Source: an uncultured Micrococcales bacterium | GTDB lineage: Bacteria; Actinomycetota; Actinomycetes; Actinomycetales; Microbacteriaceae | NCBI GenBank assembly: GCA_903922825.1 | Contig: CAIXVE010000091.1 | Span: 1 to 47,493, forward strand | Length of the DNA: 47,493 nucleotides | Reading direction: 5' to 3' | In this document: piece by piece, positions 17,725 through 26,678 of the stretch | Position numbering within the stretch: position 1 is the stretch's first letter | Layout: each line of letters opens with the position of its first letter | Program-made: the position numbers and the translations under genes | The notes under the pieces: generated by a model | The model's database searches: none | The model's input: the letters and a program-made list of their open reading frames with translations, nothing else | What the model was told of the DNA's origin: nothing

Positions 17725-19113
17725 CTAATTACTTGTCTTTGGAACTTCAGCTGAAAGCTTGTCACCACATCGATATATACCTGTGGCCAGGTTATCGATT
17801 GCCTCTTTAGCGGTGTCGTTTACCTGGCCTATAGCTGCAATCGAGAAAGTCAAGTTGGTTCCGTCTTTAGCAGTGATCAAACCGGCGAGAGAATACTCGT
17901 GACGTGTCCAACCAGTCTTAGCAACGATGTGACCATCGGCATCAACGTTGTCACCGGTGAAACGCTTTTCTAGAGAACCTGATTCACCAGAGATAGGTAA
18001 CCCCTGCTTGATGACAGACAGATTGCCATCACCGTTCAGAATCTTTTTTAGTAGGGCGTTAATAAAAGTTGCTGAAACTTGGTTTTCCTCGTTCTCCCCA
18101 GAACCGTCTTTGAGAAGCAAACCAGTGGTGTTTAATCCAGATCTGGTTAGAGCCGCTTTGATAGCGGCATCTATTGAACTGAATGAACCGTCGTAACCTA
18201 ACTGTTTCGAAACTAAACGAGCAAGAAATTCTGCCTCAGTGTTATCGCTTACTTGAAGCATGTGGGTAATCCACTTGCTGATAGGTTGCGATTGAACCAC
18301 ACCGATTTGGAGCAGGTTAGTTCCAGCTGTGGCTTGAGTGATTGTTGCATTGGTTGCCAAAGCACCGATGGCTTTCTTCAAAGCAGTTCCAGCCCGACCA
18401 ACCGGATCTAGGCTTCTTGCAGATGTCTCTCTGGTTGGGTTATCGCGGTCACCATCAACCTGCAATGCAGTTACCAAAGATTGGTATCCTAAGGTTCGCT
18501 CAGATTCAGGCACACCTGATTCCCAAGTTGGACCAGTGAAATATGTCGAATCTAAAACAATAGATGTAATGGGTGTTGCTCTAGCCCATGAATTTATTTG
18601 AACTGCAAGATCGCTAAGTTTTGGAGCCCCAACATAAACGCTTTCCTTGCCAACACCGACTCGTGACAGAGTTGGGTCACCGGCACCCATGAACACAATC
18701 TGACCAGGGTGATCCAAATCAGCAAAAACTTTAGTTTGAACTCTGTAATTAGGCCCTAGCACCTGAAGAGCAGCAGCTGCGGTTAGAAGCTTCATAACTG
18801 AAGCTGTTTGAGCTGGGGTGTCACCTTGAATATCAAAGAGCACTTCATTGGTAGCTGGGTTTATGACCTGAGCGTGCAAGCCAACTAGACGTTTATCTGC
18901 CGCAAGATCGGCCACAGAACAATTCCTGCCTTCAGCCGTTGGAGTCACCGTTGGGCTATCAGTTGGAGTGTTTGAAGCGGTTGGATTTGTAGTTGAAGAT
19001 CCCCCTGCAGATAACGTGAAGCCACCAATGATTAAGACAAGAAGCAGCAGTCCAGAAGCTGCGCCGATAGCTATCTGACGAAGGTAGTTCAGCGGTGAGT
19101 TAGGTGTAGACAT
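17725..19113 (-). CDS. dacB: D-alanyl-D-alanine carboxypeptidase/endopeptidase (PBP4 family)
   Basis: 'QTASVMKLLTAAAAL' (SxxK), 'VSDNTEAEFLARL' (SxN), 'AKTGWTRHEYSLAG' (KTG). Track start 19194; ATG 19113 (MSTPNSPLNYLRQ...) places the TM anchor at the N-terminus and avoids overlap with copC. Confidence 0.88.
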   Translation of the reverse strand: MSTPNSPLNYLRQIAIGAASGLLLLVLIIGGFTLSAGGSSTTNPTASNTPTDSPTVTPTAEGRNCSVADLAADKRLVGLHAQVINPATNEVLFDIQGDTPAQTASVMKLLTAAAALQVLGPNYRVQTKVFADLDHPGQIVFMGAGDPTLSRVGVGKESVYVGAPKLSDLAVQINSWARATPITSIVLDSTYFTGPTWESGVPESERTLGYQSLVTALQVDGDRDNPTRETSARSLDPVGRAGTALKKAIGALATNATITQATAGTNLLQIGVVQSQPISKWITHMLQVSDNTEAEFLARLVSKQLGYDGSFSSIDAAIKAALTRSGLNTTGLLLKDGSGENEENQVSATFINALLKKILNGDGNLSVIKQGLPISGESGSLEKRFTGDNVDADGHIVAKTGWTRHEYSLAGLITAKDGTNLTFSIAAIGQVNDTAKEAIDNLATGIYRCGDKLSAEVPKTSN

Positions 19114-19177
19114 TTCTGCTCCGAACGGGTCTAATACTCCCAATTTTACTTCCTTTACCGCCTGATAGAGTGGGCTC

Positions 19178-19747
19178 ATGCGTAAGTTATCCATTTCAGC
19201 CTTTATTTGCTTCAGTTTGCTGGCTTTAAGCTCACCTGCTTACGCTCACAACCAACTTATTGACACCTACCCAACCGATGGTTCCACTGTTGAAGCCGGT
19301 GCAGTCAATGTTGATCTCACCTTCGAAGAAGCACCATTAGAGCTGCCCTTTGGTGAAGGAAACCTAATAGCTGTTGCTAAGGCAGAAACCGGGGAACAAC
19401 TTGGTGCTGCCTGTGCTTATACGAGCGACAATCACCTAACCACTACCCTTCACCTTTCAGAACCTGGTAAATACAAAGTCTTATGGCGTCAAGTTTCAGA
19501 TGATGGTCACGTGGTTTCAGGTGAATTCACCTTCACGCTGGTCAACAACAGTAACTACACAACAGATAAACCCGGCAACGAATGCATTGATTCAAACGGC
19601 AATGAGCTTGATGTTAAAAAGCAAGATTTGCTTTCAAAAACAGACACCCAGAATCACGGTTTTGAAACTGGTTTAGTTTGGGGTGCTGTGTTTATTATTT
19701 TGGGCAGCCTTGTTGGCTCAGTTCTGATTAGACGTCGTCAAAAATAA
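19178..19747 (+). CDS. copC: CopC-domain copper resistance protein with C-terminal TM
   Basis: Signal peptide ending 'AYAHNQL', 'YPTDGSTVEAG', 'RQVSDDGHVVSGEFTFTL'; CopC copper-site motifs. Confidence 0.88.
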   Translation: MRKLSISAFICFSLLALSSPAYAHNQLIDTYPTDGSTVEAGAVNVDLTFEEAPLELPFGEGNLIAVAKAETGEQLGAACAYTSDNHLTTTLHLSEPGKYKVLWRQVSDDGHVVSGEFTFTLVNNSNYTTDKPGNECIDSNGNELDVKKQDLLSKTDTQNHGFETGLVWGAVFIILGSLVGSVLIRRRQK

Positions 19748-21148
19748 TCAGGAGTTAGGTCGAACAAGTTTGTCGACATCGCCCAAGATTGCATCAAACT
19801 CGGCTTCAGTCATCAAGTGCAATTTCAAAACAACTTCTTTAACTGTGCTGTTCTCAGCTAAAGCTGTTTGAGCAACCAGGGTGGCATTCTCGTAGCCGAG
19901 CATAGGTGAGAGCGCGGTTACTGTTCCAATTGAGTACTCAACATCTTTACGCATCTTGTCAACGTTCGCTGTTATGCCATCAATGCATTTATCGGCAAGG
20001 GTGTAACAACCTTGACGAAGATAAATGATGCTCATCATTAAAGCCCTTGCAATGATAGGTTCAAAAGCATTCAACTGCAGTTGACCTGCTTCACATGCCA
20101 TGGTGACAGTCATGTCATTACCAATAACCGAGAAAGCAATTTGATTCACAACTTCTGGAATAACAGGGTTGACTTTACCTGGCATGATTGAAGATCCCGC
20201 CTGACGAGCAGGCAACGTTATCTCACCAAAGCCAGCTCTAGGACCTGATGAAAGTAAACGAAGATCATTTGCTTCTTTAGAAAGCTTCACAGCAACTCGC
20301 TTTAGAACACCAGAAACCAAAACAAATACTCCGGTGTCTTGTGTGGCCTCAACCATGTCACCAGCAACTACGAATTGCCAACCAGCTAGTTCAGAAAGAT
20401 GACGACAAGCGGCATCGGCATACCCTTGAGGCGCATTCAATTGAGTACCAATAGCAGTCCCGCCCAAGTTGATTTCACTAAGCAAAGGAATAACTTCAGC
20501 TAAGCGTTGTTCGTCTTCTTGAGTCATTCGAGCAAAAGTTGCAAACTCTTGACCCAGAGTCATAGGAACTGCATCTTGAAGTTGGGTTCGACCCATCTTG
20601 ATTACATCCTTGAACTCAACTGCTTTGCGAGTATAGGAAGCGCGAAGATATTCCATAGCCTTCATCAGTTCTCTAATCTCAATAATTAGCGCAACCTTCA
20701 AAGCTGTTGGATAAACATCGTTAGTCGACTGAGACATGTTCACATGATTCAGTGGGTGAATCTTGTCATAGTCGCCTTTTTCAAAACCAGCCAACTCTAA
20801 TGCTCGATTAGCAATAACTTCATTGGCATTCATGTTGGTGCTAGTTCCAGCACCACCTTGAATAGCATCAACAATAAATTCTTTATCAAACTTGCCAGCG
20901 GCAACTTCATGACAAGCAGCAATGATTGCGCTTGCAATCTCGTTATCTAGTTCGCCAACTTCTTGATTGGCTTTGGCTGCAGCTTCTTTAACAATCGCTA
21001 AAGCTTTGATAAGTGATCGGTAGTGACCGATAGGAACACCGGTGATAGCAAAGTTCTCTGCTGCTCTGGCGGAATGCACCCCCCAATAAGCGGTAGCAGG
21101 TATCTCGTAATTACCGAGCAGGTCGTGTTCAAGCCTCATTGCTGACAT
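19748..21148 (-). CDS. aspA: aspartate ammonia-lyase
   Basis: 'GGAGTSTNMNANEVIANRALE', 'SQSTNDVYPTA', 'GSSIMPGKVNPVIPE' fumarase/aspartase signature. Confidence 0.93.
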   Translation of the reverse strand: MSAMRLEHDLLGNYEIPATAYWGVHSARAAENFAITGVPIGHYRSLIKALAIVKEAAAKANQEVGELDNEIASAIIAACHEVAAGKFDKEFIVDAIQGGAGTSTNMNANEVIANRALELAGFEKGDYDKIHPLNHVNMSQSTNDVYPTALKVALIIEIRELMKAMEYLRASYTRKAVEFKDVIKMGRTQLQDAVPMTLGQEFATFARMTQEDEQRLAEVIPLLSEINLGGTAIGTQLNAPQGYADAACRHLSELAGWQFVVAGDMVEATQDTGVFVLVSGVLKRVAVKLSKEANDLRLLSSGPRAGFGEITLPARQAGSSIMPGKVNPVIPEVVNQIAFSVIGNDMTVTMACEAGQLQLNAFEPIIARALMMSIIYLRQGCYTLADKCIDGITANVDKMRKDVEYSIGTVTALSPMLGYENATLVAQTALAENSTVKEVVLKLHLMTEAEFDAILGDVDKLVRPNS

Positions 21149-21322
21149 GGTTTAAGTGTGCCACTTAATCGTTAGTTTCCTAACCAAACACAAAGAGCCC
21201 AGACAACAATGTCTGATGTTTCACAAGCACTGGGCATAAGACAAGCTGAACTTGTGACCAGGCTCCACAGGGCTAAGGTAGCAATAGCTATTTCCGCATT
21301 TTAGGTATGCGCGAAAACAGAA

Positions 21323-21982
21323 TCACAAACTAGCCGACCTCTTCGAAAACAAATCTCCTTCTTCGAACTCTGGATCTTTTACGATTTGGGCAAATTCACT
21401 CATGTACGTTTTATGAACGATGACTCTTGTACGCCTATCCAATTGCTGATGAAACTCTGGCCGAATTGAACCGTAAACTAATATAGCTTTGGGAGATAGG
21501 CGGTCCACAATTTCATTCAATCCGCCTTCAAAAATTGCTCTCAGTTTCAAGTCTCTGTAATTTCCTAGCGCCCCGACTGCGACTACGCTGTGCTTCTGTA
21601 GGCCTTCTAACACGAAGTCTAGATCGCTGATAGAAATCCATCTCAGAGTAGGAATGACTTTGAATTGCCTCAATTGGTAATACACGCCTATAGACCGAGA
21701 TAAGTGGGTTCGCTGGATTCGGAGCCACTCAGGCATCTCTTCAAGCAAACTAATGTCCGGCGTGAGAATTACTGGGAATGGACTGAAAGGTTCCAAGAAC
21801 TTATTAGGCTGCTGCAAAACTGACCTAAATTGCGTGTCGTTTACAAAAAAATGTAAACCTGTTTCTTTTACATTTTGAGCTCTGCCGCGCTGATTGAAAG
21901 CGATAATTTTATTTGGTATTTCCAGTTCTTGAACTGGTTCAAGAACTGGAATTTGATTAACGTCTGAAACGTCATGTCCCAA
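21323..21982 (-). CDS. DUF4417-domain protein
   Basis: 'VILTPDISLLEEMPEWLRIQRTHLSRSIGVYYQLRQFKVIPTLRWIS...LSPKAILVYGS' fits DUF4417; listed start is TTG and the frame stays open upstream to the end of the neighbouring gene. Confidence 0.68.
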   Translation of the reverse strand: MGHDVSDVNQIPVLEPVQELEIPNKIIAFNQRGRAQNVKETGLHFFVNDTQFRSVLQQPNKFLEPFSPFPVILTPDISLLEEMPEWLRIQRTHLSRSIGVYYQLRQFKVIPTLRWISISDLDFVLEGLQKHSVVAVGALGNYRDLKLRAIFEGGLNEIVDRLSPKAILVYGSIRPEFHQQLDRRTRVIVHKTYMSEFAQIVKDPEFEEGDLFSKRSASL

Positions 21983-22043
21983 CGGATACCACGCTGGGAC
22001 ACCTCCAAAAAAGACTATGTCTAGTGCGCTTTCAAAATTAGTT

Positions 22044-22616
22044 CTAATTCTTCAAACCGTCTTTCTGGCCAAGGAATTTGATTTTTCTTGTGACGTAGTA
22101 TTTTTGATTTATGTCATCTTCGAAATCACTATCTACAAGAGGCAGATCCTCGAGGCTGAGCGTGCGTAAATAGTGAACTTGGAGTGTTGGAAGATTCATG
22201 TCGCTTTTAGAAACATATAAAATGCCTTCTTCAGTTGATAAGGCAATTGCTGTTTCAGATTTGTAATTGAGGTTCTGAGCACCGTCAATCTCTCCTATAA
22301 CAAGGTCTGAGACGACAGCAATGGACTGGATTTCTGAATCCGCATATTTCTTGTAAACGTAACCCTTAATAAAGCACTCTTCAAGAACTCCGATTTCGAC
22401 TTGCGAGATTCGTAAATGACTCAAGTCCACAAAGTCCTCTTCAAGTTGAACCTCTTCCGAAATTGCTTCTACGGCTATTACAACTTGGTCCGTTGCAACA
22501 TAGACAAGCGGAGCAGTGAGGTGATGCCAAAGAGCTGGCCCGGATACATTTCTGAATCGATGACCAATAAGCGACTCGAGCAAGGTGCTCTCTTCTTGCG
22601 TAAACATTCTTTCCAT
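22044..22616 (-). CDS. hypothetical protein, immunity-like only by position
   Basis: 190-aa ORF immediately downstream of the toxin-like ORF on the same strand. Confidence 0.6.
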   Translation of the reverse strand: MERMFTQEESTLLESLIGHRFRNVSGPALWHHLTAPLVYVATDQVVIAVEAISEEVQLEEDFVDLSHLRISQVEIGVLEECFIKGYVYKKYADSEIQSIAVVSDLVIGEIDGAQNLNYKSETAIALSTEEGILYVSKSDMNLPTLQVHYLRTLSLEDLPLVDSDFEDDINQKYYVTRKIKFLGQKDGLKN

Positions 22617-22628
22617 GTGCTTTCCTAA

Positions 22629-22997
22629 CTAATCCTTTGCCCAACCAGTAGGTTCAAAATGAATTTTGTACCTTATACCGTTTGCACCTTTTAATTTAAT
22701 ATTCACAGCTGGACTACCGCTAGACGAGGTCGGTCTGTAAAAAACTGTTGAGCCATCCTTGAAAATGGATATGTACCCACCTTGTTTCTCCGAGACTTCT
22801 CCTCCGGCACCCAGATCCTTAAAGAATTGTTTCGCAGTTTCATCTGGATTGTCTGAAACTATAGTTCGTGACTTACCGTGTCCAGTTACACCGAATTTAT
22901 TAGCCTTGGCACTAAAGCCATATTTGTTTTTCTTGCTCTGAATATTTGAATGCAATGTCGGGCTATTCCTGTAGCCGCCCCCTGGACCTGAGCCCAT
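22629..22997 (-). CDS. stand-alone polymorphic-toxin C-terminal-domain-like protein
   Basis: 'KFGVTGHGKSRTIVSDNPDETAKQFFKDLGAGGEVSEKQGGYISIFKDGSTVFYRPTSSSGSPAVNIKLKGANGIRYKIHFEP' resembles toxin tips found at the C-termini of LXG/RHS-type proteins; in-frame TAG just upstream shows no delivery domain is attached. Confidence 0.6.
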   Translation of the reverse strand: MGSGPGGGYRNSPTLHSNIQSKKNKYGFSAKANKFGVTGHGKSRTIVSDNPDETAKQFFKDLGAGGEVSEKQGGYISIFKDGSTVFYRPTSSSGSPAVNIKLKGANGIRYKIHFEPTGWAKD

Positions 22998-23103
22998 ATA
23001 TCTGCCTATCTAATGTATAACAATTTGATACCATTAGTTTAGCATCCATTCGGGAACACTCCCAGAGAGTCGCTTTAGCCACCGGTATCCGATTTAAGGC
23101 TTT

Positions 23104-24522
23104 TTATTGGGCTTCTGTCCCAGTAATACCAATAGTTGATTGAATAACTGGCGCCATCTTCTTGTGAAGAGCCTCATAGAACATTGATAGCGGGAATTCA
23201 TCATCCATAATCTGGTCGGTAAGTTCACCAGTTGTTCCAGTTAATGGAATCTCCCTTTTAGCCCACTTTGATGCCTGGTGCGGAGCCAAATACTGGCTAA
23301 CCAAATCGTAGGCTGCTAACCAGTGAACAACCTTAGGCCGATCAATTGAACGCCAGTAAAGCTCATTTATTTCATCTGATAACGCAACCACCGCATCTGG
23401 TAATTCATCCCAGTCAATAGATAAGGCTGTGTCCGTCCAGTGCAGAACCTTCTGCTGGTGAAGGTAAGCAAAAAGTAATTGACCTGCAACAGAGTCATAG
23501 TTGCGTTTTCTGTTACCAGATAGCGGGAACCTGAAGATGCGGTCAAACAGAACCGCATACTGAACTAGTTGAGCATGTTTTCTGGTTATCTCATCAGTGT
23601 CTTTGGCTCTAACTAGTTTTACTGATTCTCTAAAGGCCGTCAGGTCGCAACGTAACTCTTCTAAACCATAGAGGTGAAACGGCATACGCTGTTTGATCAT
23701 GAATGGATCAAACGGAAGATCCCCACGCATGTGTGTTCTATCGTGAATCAAATCCCACATCACATAAGTTTCTTCAGCTAGTTTTTGGTTCTCAATAAGT
23801 TCAATGGCACCTGCCGGTAATTTCAGGTGGGTTATTTCAGCTGCTGCTTTAACTACTTTCCTAAAGCGAGCCGCTTCCCTATCGGCAAAGATGGCACCCC
23901 AGGTAAAGACAGGTAGTGCTGGTGCGCTACCTTCTGGTGAACCGGCTTTGACTCTTGGGGTTACCGCAACTGATTCAGGAAACAACACTGCTGAGTTGGT
24001 GACATAACCAGGTGTGAAATCAATAAACCGGATTGGAACGAAGGCTTTGTTGTTGTAATCGGTTGCTTCCAATGCTGCAACATATTCGGGCCAAATAACT
24101 TCTAAGACGACTGCTTCAACGAAACGATCGGTTGAACCATTCTGGGTATACATAGGAAAAACAACTACGTGAGCCAAACCATCTATCCTGTGCTGTTCCG
24201 GATGGAAGGCATCTAGAGAGTCATAGAAATCAGGAACAGTAAAGCCGTTATCCGACCACTTCTCAAAATCATCAGCACAAGCCAAAAGATATTCACTGTC
24301 ATGGGTAATCTGCTTAGCTAGCTCTCTAAGCGAGCCAACAATGCCTGAGACTGCGATAGCACAAATCTTGTGAACAGATTTCTCAGGAATAGATCCATCC
24401 TGGATTTGGTGTCCTCTAAGCGTTAAAGCTGAAGACTTGATTACTTCCCACTCTTGAGAGGCAGCTAACTCTGTAGCTGAAATCACGGTGTTAATGGTTC
24501 CCATGCGAACCTCCTTGTTCAC
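23104..24522 (-). CDS. DUF6421-family protein
   Basis: 472-aa ORF, 'IHDRTHMRGDLPFDPFMIKQRMPFHLYGLEELRCDLTAF' typical of this actinobacterial family. Confidence 0.7.
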   Translation of the reverse strand: MNKEVRMGTINTVISATELAASQEWEVIKSSALTLRGHQIQDGSIPEKSVHKICAIAVSGIVGSLRELAKQITHDSEYLLACADDFEKWSDNGFTVPDFYDSLDAFHPEQHRIDGLAHVVVFPMYTQNGSTDRFVEAVVLEVIWPEYVAALEATDYNNKAFVPIRFIDFTPGYVTNSAVLFPESVAVTPRVKAGSPEGSAPALPVFTWGAIFADREAARFRKVVKAAAEITHLKLPAGAIELIENQKLAEETYVMWDLIHDRTHMRGDLPFDPFMIKQRMPFHLYGLEELRCDLTAFRESVKLVRAKDTDEITRKHAQLVQYAVLFDRIFRFPLSGNRKRNYDSVAGQLLFAYLHQQKVLHWTDTALSIDWDELPDAVVALSDEINELYWRSIDRPKVVHWLAAYDLVSQYLAPHQASKWAKREIPLTGTTGELTDQIMDDEFPLSMFYEALHKKMAPVIQSTIGITGTEAQ

Positions 24523-24575
24523 ACAGCAGCGCTGTTAAGCCCAGTCTAATCTGAATCATTAGGGTGCGAAAGAGC

Positions 24576-25541
24576 TCAGTTCTTGGTGATACGCAACAAC
24601 CTAAAGCCAGTAAAGGTAACCACAACCGCCAGAACGAACCATTGAACCAAAGAGTTCAGGTTTCCGACCAAATAGCTAGTGAAAAGAGCTAAATAAAGAA
24701 GTATGGCTGTTGGCCAGTCGTCACCAACCAAGAAATCATAAATGAACTGAACAATAAAGTGCAGCTTTGGAGCTTTAGCCAGCTTTGTTGAAACAGTTTT
24801 GCCTGAATCCAAATACTGCTTGTGTCTTTGCTTTAGAACCAGAACTAGCACAAAAGATAAAGCCGCGAAGGTTAGGAATATCGGTAGCAAAGAAAGATCT
24901 GAAAGTGTCCAGTAAACACCGGTGCCCTGGGTAACCCAGAAAACACCAAAGGTTGAGATAACCAGACCAACGATAAATTTCATAGCATTTTCAGGAACTT
25001 TAGTCAGTGGCTTACGTAAGAAAGCGCCAGCTAAAACCACAACCAAAACGGCAGCCAGTCCGGTCAAAGAGGCAACCAGGATTTTTCCTTGCAAGGCACC
25101 AAAAGATAAAACTATGAAAGCAACTTCAATACCTTCAAGTAATACGGCTTTATAGGAAAGAGTGAATGCATACCAGTCCCCAACAAAAGTCTTCTTTGAG
25201 GTGGCTTGCTTGATATCGGCTAACTCTCTTTCGAAGATTAGCTCCTCATCATGCAAAGCTTTGAAGCCACTCGATCTCAAGATTGCTTTACGGAGCCATT
25301 GCAAACCAAACACTAATGAGAGTAAGCCGACTATTAGATGAAGTAGGTCAACTGGAACCTGAGTTAACAGCGGTCCCAAAGATCCAATGATGATAACCAG
25401 AGTCACCATCGCTAAAAGAGCCCCTCTTTGAGCTGACTTCCAGTCCCTACCAATACCGGCAGCCAACACAATAGTTAACGCTTCCACCGCCTCAACCAGT
25501 GAGGCAAGGAAAACAGAAACTATCAGCGCTAAATCATGCAT
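24576..25541 (-). CDS. COG4280-like multi-TM membrane protein
   Basis: 'FLASLVEAVEALTIVLAAGIGRDWKSAQRGALLA' and the second repeat 'YKAVLLEGIEVAFIVLSFGA'. Confidence 0.75.
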   Translation of the reverse strand: MHDLALIVSVFLASLVEAVEALTIVLAAGIGRDWKSAQRGALLAMVTLVIIIGSLGPLLTQVPVDLLHLIVGLLSLVFGLQWLRKAILRSSGFKALHDEELIFERELADIKQATSKKTFVGDWYAFTLSYKAVLLEGIEVAFIVLSFGALQGKILVASLTGLAAVLVVVLAGAFLRKPLTKVPENAMKFIVGLVISTFGVFWVTQGTGVYWTLSDLSLLPIFLTFAALSFVLVLVLKQRHKQYLDSGKTVSTKLAKAPKLHFIVQFIYDFLVGDDWPTAILLYLALFTSYLVGNLNSLVQWFVLAVVVTFTGFRLLRITKN

Positions 25542-25554
25542 AACTAAAGACTAG

Positions 25555-25731
25555 TTACTTCTTATCCTTCATCTCATCCAAAATCTTCTTGACCTGGGCA
25601 GCAACCTGTTTTTTCATATAGAGCCGAACAAAGACATAGGTTGCGAGAATTTCAAAGATCAAGTTATAGATGGTCTCTGTTATGAGAGATAGTGGATCAG
25701 TTAGCTGAGCGAACCATTCCTGAAAAGTCAT
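25555..25731 (-). CDS. small (58 aa) predicted membrane protein, not in the ORF track
   Basis: Hand-translated: MTFQEWFAQLTDPLSLITETIYNLIFEILATYVFVRLYMKKQVAAQVKKILDEMKDKK*; one TM plus charged tail; directly upstream of 24576-25541 on the same strand. Confidence 0.7.
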   Translation of the reverse strand: MTFQEWFAQLTDPLSLITETIYNLIFEILATYVFVRLYMKKQVAAQVKKILDEMKDKK

Positions 25732-25850
25732 AGTAATTCCTTTGGTAGTTGAAGTTGAGTACCCGAGCTAGAGAGACTCTGGCCTAGCGGGAATACCATT
25801 ATTGGCTAAAGTTACAGCTTTATCTTGAATTGACCATATCTTCGGTGTTT

Positions 25851-25926
25851 TGGAGCCACCTAGCAGAATCGAACTGCTGACCTGCTCTTTACGAGGGAGC
25901 TGCTCTACCAACTGAGCTAAGGTGGC
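25851..25926 (-). tRNA. tRNA-Thr(CGT) with encoded CCA
   Basis: GCCACCTTAGCTCAGTTGGTAGAGCAGCTCCCTCGTAAAGAGCAGGTCAGCAGTTCGATTCTGCTAGGTGGCTCCA folds as a 76-nt cloverleaf; anticodon CGT. Confidence 0.95.
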
Positions 25927-25937
25927 CTATACCACTG

Positions 25938-26678
25938 GTGTTTCTACCTAGATTTTATAACCATAGACTCAAATGTATGAGCTCAATAGAATTCCACAAC
26001 CTGCGTAAGGTTTATAAAGACCTGGTCGCAGTATCTGATTTATCGGTAACCCTTGAAGCTGGACGAATTACCGGTTTCCTAGGACCTAACGGTGCTGGTA
26101 AGAGCACCGCACTCAAATGCCTTTTAGGCTTAGCCAAACCAACCAGCGGAACCTGCTTACTAAACGGTAAAGAGTATTCAGATCTAGACCACCCAGGCAA
26201 AGTTGTTGGTGCTGTCTTAGACTCCTCTGGCTTCAACCAGGCTCTAACCGCTAGACAAAACCTAAAGATCATTTGTGCAGCTAATGATATTGATGATTCA
26301 AAGATTGACTCTTTGCTAGAGCTTGTTGAGCTTGGTGCAGTTGGCAATAAGAGAACTAGAGGTTTCTCTATGGGTATGAAACAAAGACTTGCTCTGGCTG
26401 CTGCACTTATTGCCGACCCGGAGATTCTAGTTTTAGACGAACCAGCTAATGGTTTAGACCCGATAGGTATTGCCTGGCTTCGAGATCTTCTAAGAAGTCT
26501 TGCTAAGCAGGGTAAAACAATTCTTGTTTCATCACACCAGCTAGCAGAGATGCAGCACACCGTTGATGATGTTGTGATTATCAACCAAGGTGAGATTATT
26601 GCCGCTGGTCCTTTGAAGAAAATTATTGGAAGAAAATCTCTTGAAGAGGCCTTCCTAGCTCTAGTTAGGAAGAACTAA
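25938..26678 (+). CDS. ABC transporter ATP-binding protein
   Basis: 'GFLGPNGAGKSTALKCLLG' Walker A, 'FSMGMKQRLALAAALIADPEILVLDEPANGLDP'. Probable start is ATG 25977 (MSSIEFHNLRKVYK). Confidence 0.95.
   Translation: MFLPRFYNHRLKCMSSIEFHNLRKVYKDLVAVSDLSVTLEAGRITGFLGPNGAGKSTALKCLLGLAKPTSGTCLLNGKEYSDLDHPGKVVGAVLDSSGFNQALTARQNLKIICAANDIDDSKIDSLLELVELGAVGNKRTRGFSMGMKQRLALAAALIADPEILVLDEPANGLDPIGIAWLRDLLRSLAKQGKTILVSSHQLAEMQHTVDDVVIINQGEIIAAGPLKKIIGRKSLEEAFLALVRKN

Noticed and set aside
21209-21304. 31-aa plus-strand ORF MSDVSQALGIRQAELVTRLHRAKVAIAISAF between aspA and the DUF4417 gene
   Set aside because: Superficially helix-turn-helix-like, but too short, without a clear ribosome-binding site or neighbours on the same strand; could be a remnant but is not supportable.
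25851-25926. tRNA-Thr as an integration site for a mobile element
   Set aside because: No integrase, direct repeat of the tRNA 3' end, or phage genes found on either side in this window.
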